This document shows, piece after piece, positions 58,392-64,000 of a DNA stretch of 64,000 bases. The stretch spans positions 186,001 to 250,000 of the forward strand of contig NZ_JAFMNX010000004.1 in NCBI RefSeq assembly GCF_018457165.1, read 5' to 3'. The position numbers were made by a program, and so were the translations under genes. The notes beneath the pieces were generated by a model that was not told the DNA's origin, did not search any database, and was given only the letters and a program-made list of their open reading frames with translations. The stretch's first letter is position 1. Each line of letters begins with the position of its first letter. Origin of the DNA: Tianweitania aestuarii (GTDB lineage: Bacteria; Pseudomonadota; Alphaproteobacteria; Rhizobiales; Rhizobiaceae).

Positions 58392-58415
58392 CGATATAGC
58401 ATTTCCGGTATATCG
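58392..58415. promoter_or_regulatory. Candidate GbpR operator
   Basis: CGATATA-N10-TATATCG is a perfect 7-bp dyad, 7 bp before the gbpR start and 145 bp from chvE. A second half-site-like copy (CCGGTATGTCG, 58359-58369) lies 46 bp upstream of the matching CCGGTATATCG arm. This fits LysR autoregulation plus activation of chvE. Confidence 0.6.
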
Positions 58416-58422
58416 TTGAGCC

Positions 58423-59430
58423 ATGAACACCTCCGCCACATCCACCAGCCCCGGTTCCATGCGCGATCGATTGATCCGCCGCGGCCTGAAACTGACCCAT
58501 CTGCGCCTGCTCGCGGTGCTCAGCGAAACCGGCCAGATCCGCGCTGCGGCGACCCAGCTCGCCATGACGCAACCCGCCGCCTCGCGCCTTCTTGCCGAAC
58601 TCGACACGATCACCGGCGCCAAGCTTTATGATCGCCACCCCCGCGGGGTGGTGCTGACGCCTTTCGGCCTGAAGCTCGCGGATTGGGCCGGCAAGATCAT
58701 GCGCGATCTCGATGCGGCCGATCGCGAAATCGGCGAAATGGAAGCCGGCCGCAGCGGCTTCGTGTCGATCGGTTCGGTGACGGGTCCGGCACTCGATCTC
58801 GTTCTGCCGGTGCTGCGCCAGACCCGCGTCACGCATCCCAACATCGCCACCAATATCTTTGTGGATACCAGCGACAAGCTCGCCGATCTGCTTCTGAGCG
58901 AGCGCCTCGATTTCTTGGTCGGCCGCATTCCCTCCGATGTCGATCACGGCCGTTTCGCCGCGCGTCAGATCGGTCCGGAACCGATGAGCCTGATCGTGCG
59001 CCAAGATCATCCGTTGATCCGCACCGGCAGCACTGCGCTGGCCGATTACGTGGATTATGACTGGGTGCTTCAGGCGCCCGGCGGCCTGCTGCGCACGACG
59101 GTGGAAACCTACATCCTGAGCAAGGGTCTTCCCCTCCCGCAGCGCGTGTTCAGCACCTCGTCGACCCTGATGACGCTGGCGATCATCTCGCAGTCGAACG
59201 CGATTGCGGCCTTGTCGGAAGCGGTGGCGGATTTCTTTGCCAAGCCCGACGGGCTGAACGCGCGCATCGCCACGCTTCCGGCCGCGCCCGATCTCGCGGT
59301 CTCGCCCTATTCCCTTCTTCGCTCCAGGGATCGTCCCCTGTCACCGGCGTCACAGACGATCTGGGACCTCGTTGAAGATCGGCTGCAAGCAAGCGAAGAT
59401 GAGGCCAAGCTCAGCGGTTTACAAAAATAA
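58423..59430 (+). CDS. gbpR: LysR-family regulator GbpR
   Basis: A 335-residue LysR regulator. The winged helix (about residues 23-85) reads LKLTHLRLLAVLSETGQIRAAA and MTQPAASRLLAELD. The effector domain has the GbpR-like SIGSVTGPALDLVLPVLRQ near residue 114. It is divergent from chvE, the arrangement known in Agrobacterium, where GbpR activates chvE in response to arabinose, fucose or galactose. It may also affect the rightward ytfQ genes, which begin only 53 bp after its stop. Confidence 0.9.
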   Translation: MNTSATSTSPGSMRDRLIRRGLKLTHLRLLAVLSETGQIRAAATQLAMTQPAASRLLAELDTITGAKLYDRHPRGVVLTPFGLKLADWAGKIMRDLDAADREIGEMEAGRSGFVSIGSVTGPALDLVLPVLRQTRVTHPNIATNIFVDTSDKLADLLLSERLDFLVGRIPSDVDHGRFAARQIGPEPMSLIVRQDHPLIRTGSTALADYVDYDWVLQAPGGLLRTTVETYILSKGLPLPQRVFSTSSTLMTLAIISQSNAIAALSEAVADFFAKPDGLNARIATLPAAPDLAVSPYSLLRSRDRPLSPASQTIWDLVEDRLQASEDEAKLSGLQK

Positions 59431-59483
59431 TATAGTATGATTTTTTCTTCTCAGGGCAGCAGCCCTTCTCGTGGAGGAGAAAC

Positions 59484-60443
59484 ATGATCAGCAAAATTGT
59501 ATTCGGCGCGAGCCTTCTCGCGTCGGTGAGCCTGTTGTCGTCTGCAGCGATGGCACAAACCGTCGGCTTCTCACAGATCGGCTCGGAATCGGGCTGGCGC
59601 GCCGCCGAAACCACGCTCACCAAGCAGGAAGCCGAAAAGCGCGGCATCGACCTGAAATTCGCCGATGCCCAGCAGAAGCAGGAAAACCAGATCAAGGCGT
59701 TGCGCTCCTTTATCGCGCAGGGCGTCGACGCGATCCTGATCGCACCGGTTGTGGAAACCGGCTGGGATGCCGTGCTCGAGGAAGCCAAGGATGCCGAGAT
59801 CCCGGTGATCCTGCTCGACCGCACCGTTGATTCCAGCAAGGATCTCTACCTCACCGCCGTCGGCTCGGATCTCGAGCATGAAGGCAAGGTTGCCGGCGAC
59901 TGGCTGGTGAAGGATGTCGGCGACAAGCAGTGCAACGTGGTCGAGCTTCAGGGCACCACGGGTTCATCGCCGGCCATCAAGCGCAAGGCCGGCTTCGAGG
60001 CCGCCATTGCCGGCCACGACAACATCAAGATCACCCGCAGCCAGACCGGCGACTTCACCCGCGCCAAGGGCAAGGAAGTCATGGAAAGCTTCCTCAAGGC
60101 GGAAAATGGCGGCAAGGATATCTGCGCGCTTTACGCCCATAACGACGACATGGCGGTGGGCGCCATCCAGGCCATCAAGGAAGCCGGCTTGAAGCCGGGC
60201 ACCGACATCAAGGTCGTGTCGATCGACGCCGTGCCGGACATCTTCCAGGCCTTGGCGGCAGGAGAAGCCAATGCAACGGTTGAGCTGACCCCGAACATGG
60301 CCGGCCCAGCCTTTGATGCGCTCAAGGCCTATATGGATGACAAGAAAGAACCGCCGAAGTTCATCCAGACCGAGTCCAAGCTCTACACCCAGGCCGACGA
60401 CCCGAAGGCCGTTTACGAGGAAAAGAAGGGCCTCGGCTACTAA
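59484..60443 (+). CDS. ytfQ: Galactofuranose-type ABC transporter substrate-binding protein
   Basis: A 319-residue periplasmic binding protein. The signal peptide is MISKIVFGASLLASVSLLSS, with cleavage after AMA near residue 24. The mature start TVGFSQIGSESGWRAAETTL, then KFADAQQKQENQIKALRSF, YAHNDDMAVGAIQAIKEAG and TPNMAGPAFDALK, closely follow E. coli YtfQ, which binds galactofuranose and galactopyranose. GGAGGAG lies before the ATG. It may share the gbpR transcript or have its own promoter in the A+T-rich 53-bp gap. Confidence 0.92.
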   Translation: MISKIVFGASLLASVSLLSSAAMAQTVGFSQIGSESGWRAAETTLTKQEAEKRGIDLKFADAQQKQENQIKALRSFIAQGVDAILIAPVVETGWDAVLEEAKDAEIPVILLDRTVDSSKDLYLTAVGSDLEHEGKVAGDWLVKDVGDKQCNVVELQGTTGSSPAIKRKAGFEAAIAGHDNIKITRSQTGDFTRAKGKEVMESFLKAENGGKDICALYAHNDDMAVGAIQAIKEAGLKPGTDIKVVSIDAVPDIFQALAAGEANATVELTPNMAGPAFDALKAYMDDKKEPPKFIQTESKLYTQADDPKAVYEEKKGLGY

Positions 60444-60460
60444 GCCGACGCTCACTTGGC

Positions 60461-60522
60461 CTGCCCGATCTGTGATCGGGCAGCGCGCTCGACCCTGTCC
60501 GCCGCACTTTGCTTGCGGCGGA
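60461..60522 (+). promoter_or_regulatory. Tandem hairpins between ytfQ and ytfR
   Basis: Two perfect stems: CTGCCCGATC-TGT-GATCGGGCAG (60461-60483) and TCCGCCGCA-7nt-TGCGGCGGA (60498-60522). Neither has a T-run. They sit between the binding-protein gene and the ATPase gene, where they likely stabilise the ytfQ mRNA or reduce read-through. Confidence 0.62.
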
Positions 60523-60556
60523 TCTCGGCTTTGCATTGATCTGAGGAACGACCTGA

Positions 60557-62107
60557 ATGCTCGACCCGACCCCTGGTCGCGTCCCGCTTTTGCGCGCGGC
60601 GGCCGTGTCAAAGAGTTTTCCCGGCACCAAAGCGCTTGATGCCGTTGATTTCACCTTGGGCGCCGGTGAAGTGCATGCGTTGCTCGGCGAAAACGGTGCC
60701 GGCAAGTCCACGCTGGTGAAATGCCTGACCGGCGCTTACCGCCGGGACGGGGGCGAGATCAGGCTGAACGGCACTTCCATTGATCCGCGCGACACGCTGC
60801 ATGCGCAGCGGCTTGGCATCGGAACCGTTTATCAGGAGGTCAATCTCCTTTCCAATCTGACGATCGCCGAAAACCTCTTTCTCGGCCATCAACCCACCTG
60901 GCTCGGCTTCGTGTCCACCCGCCGCATGAACCGGGATGCCCGCGCGCTGACGGCGCAATATGGTCTCGACATCGATGTGACGCGCAGCCTCGGCAGTTAT
61001 TCGGTTGCCGTTCAGCAGATCGTCGCCATCGCACGTGCCGTGCGCCTATCGGGCAAGGTGTTGATCCTCGACGAACCCACCGCCAGCCTCGATGCGCATG
61101 AGGTCGATGTGTTGTTTGAAGCAATACGCGGCTTGAAGGAACGCGGCCTGGGGATCGTCTTCATCTCGCATTTTCTCGATCAGGTCTTCCGCATTTCCGA
61201 CCGCATCACGGTGCTTCGCAACGGCCGGCTGGTCGGCGCGGAAGACACCGCCTCGCTCGACCGCCTGCGCCTCGTCAACATGATGCTTGGCCGCCAGCTT
61301 GAAGAAGAAACCCGCCAAACCGGCAAGACGGGCATGAGATATGATGCCGAGCCGCGTCTGCGCTTTACCGGCTTTGGCCGGCGCGGGCGCATCGCGCCCT
61401 TTGATCTTCCGATCCAGCGCGGCGAAGTGGTGGGCGTTGCCGGCCTGCTCGGCTCCGGCCGTACCGAAACGGCGGAAGTCCTGTTCGGCGTTTATCCCCA
61501 TGACAGCGGCACGGCGACCAAGGAGAACAGGGCGCTTTCGCTTGGCTCGACCCGCGCTGCCGTTGCCGCCGGCTTCGGCTTCCTGCCCGAAGACCGCAAA
61601 ACCGACGGCATCATTGGCGAGCTGTCGATCCGCGAAAACATCGCCTTGGCGCTGCAGGCCCGCATCGGCTGGGCGCGGCCTTTGTCGATTAAGCGGCAGC
61701 GCATCATGGCCGACGACTTCATCCGCCGCCTCGACATTCGGACCTCCGATGCCGAAAAGCCGGTCGGTCAGCTGTCCGGCGGCAACCAGCAGAAGGTCAT
61801 GCTCGCGCGCTGGCTCGCCACCAATCCCGAATTCCTCATCCTCGACGAACCGACGCGCGGCATCGATGTCGGCGCGCATGCCGAGATCATCCGTTTGATC
61901 GAGGAACTCTGCGAAGACGGCATGTCGCTGCTCGTCATTTCCTCGGAACTGGAAGAGCTCGTGGTCTACAGCCATCGTGTCATCGTGGTGCGCGACCGCG
62001 CCCATGTCGCCGAACTGGTTGGCGAGGACATCACAACCGAGACCATCGTCAACGCCATCGCCAGAACACCTGTCAGAACATCCGAAGCTGCGGAGGCCAC
62101 GATATGA
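60557..62107 (+). CDS. ytfR: Galactofuranose-type ABC transporter ATP-binding protein
   Basis: A 516-residue double ABC ATPase. The first cassette has Walker [17 protein letters not shown] near residue 47, signature LGSYSVAVQQIVAIARA and Walker [16 protein letters not shown]. The second half has GLLGSGRTETAEVLFG, signature [15 protein letters not shown] and [13 protein letters not shown]. It follows ytfQ by 113 bp containing two hairpins and overlaps ytfT by ATGA. Confidence 0.93.
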   Translation: MLDPTPGRVPLLRAAAVSKSFPGTKALDAVDFTLGAGEVHALLGENGAGKSTLVKCLTGAYRRDGGEIRLNGTSIDPRDTLHAQRLGIGTVYQEVNLLSNLTIAENLFLGHQPTWLGFVSTRRMNRDARALTAQYGLDIDVTRSLGSYSVAVQQIVAIARAVRLSGKVLILDEPTASLDAHEVDVLFEAIRGLKERGLGIVFISHFLDQVFRISDRITVLRNGRLVGAEDTASLDRLRLVNMMLGRQLEEETRQTGKTGMRYDAEPRLRFTGFGRRGRIAPFDLPIQRGEVVGVAGLLGSGRTETAEVLFGVYPHDSGTATKENRALSLGSTRAAVAAGFGFLPEDRKTDGIIGELSIRENIALALQARIGWARPLSIKRQRIMADDFIRRLDIRTSDAEKPVGQLSGGNQQKVMLARWLATNPEFLILDEPTRGIDVGAHAEIIRLIEELCEDGMSLLVISSELEELVVYSHRVIVVRDRAHVAELVGEDITTETIVNAIARTPVRTSEAAEATI

Positions 62108-63102
62108 CGACGGCCACTCGCCTGGCGCAGCGCCTGCTGCCGCAGATCATCGCGCTTGCCGCCGTTCTCGGTCTCATCGCGGTGGTGTTTCCCGGCTTCT
62201 TCGACATCAGCTTCGCCAATGGCCGCCTTTACGGCAGCCCGATCGACATTCTCAATCGCGGCGCACCCGTCGCCTTGCTGGCCATCGGCATGACCCTGGT
62301 GATCGCCACCGGCGGCATCGATCTGTCGGTGGGCGCTGTCATGGCGATCTCCGGTGCGCTGGCCGCATCCTGCATCACGCAGGGCTATGGATTGCCGGCG
62401 ACACTCGCCATCAGCCTTGCCGCCGGTCTCGTTTGCGGTTTGTGGAACGGCATCCTCGTATCCGTTCTGCGCATCCAGCCGATCGTCGCGACCCTGATCC
62501 TGATGGTGGCCGGGCGCGGCATCGCTCAGCTCGTCACACAGGGCGCGATCCTCACCTTCAACAATGAGGGCCTGATCTTCCTCGGTTCCGGCAGTCTGTT
62601 CGGAATGCCGATGCCCGTGATCCTCTGGCTCGCCATGGGGGCACTCGTCACCCTGCTCATCCGCCGTAGTGCGCTCGGCCTGTTGATTGAAGCTGTCGGC
62701 ATCAACCAGCGCGCATCGATGCTGTCCGGCATCAATGCGCGCGTGCTGCTGATCGCCGTTTACATGACCTCCGGCCTGTGTGCGGCACTCGCCGGCATCA
62801 TCGTTGCCGCCGACATTCGCGGTGCGGATGCCAACAATGCCGGTCTATGGCTGGAACTCGACGCTATCCTCGCAGTGGTGATCGGCGGCACATCGCTGCT
62901 TGGCGGACGCTTCTCGCTGATCGCCTCCCTGATCGGTGCGATGATCATCCAGGCCGTGAATACCGGCATTCTGCTTTCCGGCTTCCCGCCCGAGTTCAAC
63001 CTCGTGATCAAGGCGGTGATCATCCTGATCATCCTCGTGGTGCAGTCGCCTGCCATCCAGATCATGATGACCTTCTTCACCACAAGGACGCCGGCACGAT
63101 GA
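62104..63102 (+). CDS. ytfT: Galactofuranose-type ABC transporter permease
   Basis: A 332-residue permease of the ribose/XylH class, with about eight to ten helices. It has the signature ATGGIDLSVGAVMAISGALA near residue 76, EAVGINQRASMLSGINAR near residue 200, and GGTSLLGGRFSLIASLIGAMII near residue 261. It overlaps both neighbours by ATGA. It pairs with the second permease, YjfF, in a heterodimeric channel as in E. coli YtfT-YjfF. Confidence 0.92.
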   Translation: MTTATRLAQRLLPQIIALAAVLGLIAVVFPGFFDISFANGRLYGSPIDILNRGAPVALLAIGMTLVIATGGIDLSVGAVMAISGALAASCITQGYGLPATLAISLAAGLVCGLWNGILVSVLRIQPIVATLILMVAGRGIAQLVTQGAILTFNNEGLIFLGSGSLFGMPMPVILWLAMGALVTLLIRRSALGLLIEAVGINQRASMLSGINARVLLIAVYMTSGLCAALAGIIVAADIRGADANNAGLWLELDAILAVVIGGTSLLGGRFSLIASLIGAMIIQAVNTGILLSGFPPEFNLVIKAVIILIILVVQSPAIQIMMTFFTTRTPAR

Positions 63103-64000
63103 ATGCCCGCACGCTGCCCCTCCTAGCAACGGTGCTGATCTTCATCATCGCCTATGCGCTTTGCTACCTCCAGTTCCCGGCGATCCTCTCGACCCGCGTG
63201 GTCGGCAATCTCCTGACCGACAATGCCTTTCTCGGCATCGTCGCCGTCGGCATGACCTTCGTGATCATATCCGGTGGCATCGACCTGTCCGTCGGGTCGG
63301 TGATCGCCTTTTCCGGCGTGTTCATCGCAGTCATGCTGCGCGACACCGGTCTCGGGCCGTGGCCGGTCTTTGCGCTGCTCCTCGTCATCACTACTTTGTT
63401 CGGCGCGGCGATGGGTGCCACCATCCACTTTCTGCAGATGCCCCCCTTTATCGTTACTTTGGCCGGCATGTTTCTGGCGCGCGGCATGGCTTACGTCCTG
63501 TCGATCGACAGCGTGCCGATCAACGACGAAACGATCAGCGTCCTGCAGCGCCTTTACTGGCTGATGCCGGGCAAGGGACGCCTCACGCTCATCGGCGGGT
63601 TGATGCTGGTTGTGGTCGTGGTCGGCATCATCGTTGCCCAACGAACCCGCTTCGGCACGAATGTCTATGCGCTGGGCGGCGGCGCACAGACTGCCCGGCT
63701 GATGGGCGTACCGGTCGCCCGAACCACGATGCAGGTTTATGCCGTGTCCGGCTTTCTTGCGGGTCTTTCGGGCATCGTCTTTGCCATCTATACCTCCGCC
63801 GGTTATTCGCTGGCCACGGTCGGCGTGGAGCTCGATGCGATCGCTGCGGTGGTGATCGGCGGCACGCTTCTGACCGGCGGCAGCGGTTTCGTGGCCGGCA
63901 CGCTGATCGGCGTGCTGATCATGGGTCTGATCCAGACCTACATCATCTTCGACGGCACGCTGTCGAGCTGGTGGACCAAGATCGCCATCGGCATGTTGCT
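63099..64000 (+). CDS. yjfF: Second galactofuranose-type ABC transporter permease (partial)
   Basis: At least 300 residues, open to the window end. It begins MNARTLPLLATVLIF and shows the permease signature [19 protein letters not shown] near residue 66, GGGAQTARLMGVPVAR near residue 191, and VVIGGTLLTGGSGFVAGTLIG near residue 250. The C-terminus is cut off by the window; E. coli YjfF is about 330 residues, so only a small part is missing. It is the fourth gene of the ytfQRT-yjfF set. Confidence 0.9.
   Translation, partial: MNARTLPLLATVLIFIIAYALCYLQFPAILSTRVVGNLLTDNAFLGIVAVGMTFVIISGGIDLSVGSVIAFSGVFIAVMLRDTGLGPWPVFALLLVITTLFGAAMGATIHFLQMPPFIVTLAGMFLARGMAYVLSIDSVPINDETISVLQRLYWLMPGKGRLTLIGGLMLVVVVVGIIVAQRTRFGTNVYALGGGAQTARLMGVPVARTTMQVYAVSGFLAGLSGIVFAIYTSAGYSLATVGVELDAIAAVVIGGTLLTGGSGFVAGTLIGVLIMGLIQTYIIFDGTLSSWWTKIAIGML

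Overview
The window reads as GC-rich alphaproteobacterial DNA from the Rhizobiales. The main reasons are a complete repABC replication/partition operon with its antisense RNA, a minCDE operon right beside it, the Agrobacterium-type chvE-gguABC/gbpR sugar locus, an alphaproteobacterial SOS box (GTTC-N7-GTTC) at dinB, and CtrA-like and GANTC (CcrM) sites. A repABC replicon that also carries minCDE and broad catabolic genes is most likely a chromid (second chromosome or megaplasmid). I cannot name the species.

Layout. 0.06-4.4 kb: DNA damage and hypothetical genes (DUF2256, class II photolyase, dinB, an unrecognised gene, DUF72). 4.4-12.3 kb: an RND efflux pair, a degenerate alpha/beta hydrolase, a LysR regulator and glycerate kinase. 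12.5-14.9 kb: an MHYT-GGDEF-EAL protein. 15.0-21.6 kb: a four-gene operon for the end of lysine catabolism (2-aminoadipate semialdehyde to 2-oxoglutarate) with a divergent LysR gene. 21.7-27.9 kb: a WGR mini-protein, an LLM flavin oxidoreductase, and a YhaO/YhaN nuclease-ATPase pair. 28.0-39.3 kb: a peptide ABC transporter with an M14 carboxypeptidase and a regulator, divergent from a fused 5-oxoprolinase. 39.4-40.5 kb: a DUF1176 secreted protein. 40.5-46.6 kb: repABC then minCDE. 46.7-58.2 kb: a leftward ten-gene galactose/arabinose uptake and catabolism operon (chvE, gguA, gguB, gguC, sugar-acid dehydratase, galactose dehydrogenase, ketoglutarate-semialdehyde dehydrogenase, dgoK, dgoA, lactonase). 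58.4-64.0 kb: gbpR and a galactofuranose-type transporter, ytfQRT-yjfF, whose last gene runs off the window.

How they fit. The sugar genes give uptake (ChvE/GguAB), oxidation (Gal dehydrogenase, lactonase), dehydration (IlvD/Edd family), and two exits: DgoK/DgoA to pyruvate plus glyceraldehyde 3-phosphate, and GguC/semialdehyde dehydrogenase to 2-oxoglutarate. The lysine operon also ends at 2-oxoglutarate, and the peptide/5-oxoprolinase block ends at glutamate.

The most interesting part is the replication-division block. It has six GANTC sites in 92 bp inside the A+T-richer linker of repC (the expected origin region), a GANTC site inside the antisense-RNA promoter, CtrA-like boxes upstream of both repA and minC, and two copies of a parS-like palindrome. 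Together these suggest cell-cycle (CtrA/CcrM) control of chromid replication and of division-site placement from one locus. No tRNA, rRNA, CRISPR array, insertion sequence or prophage was seen.
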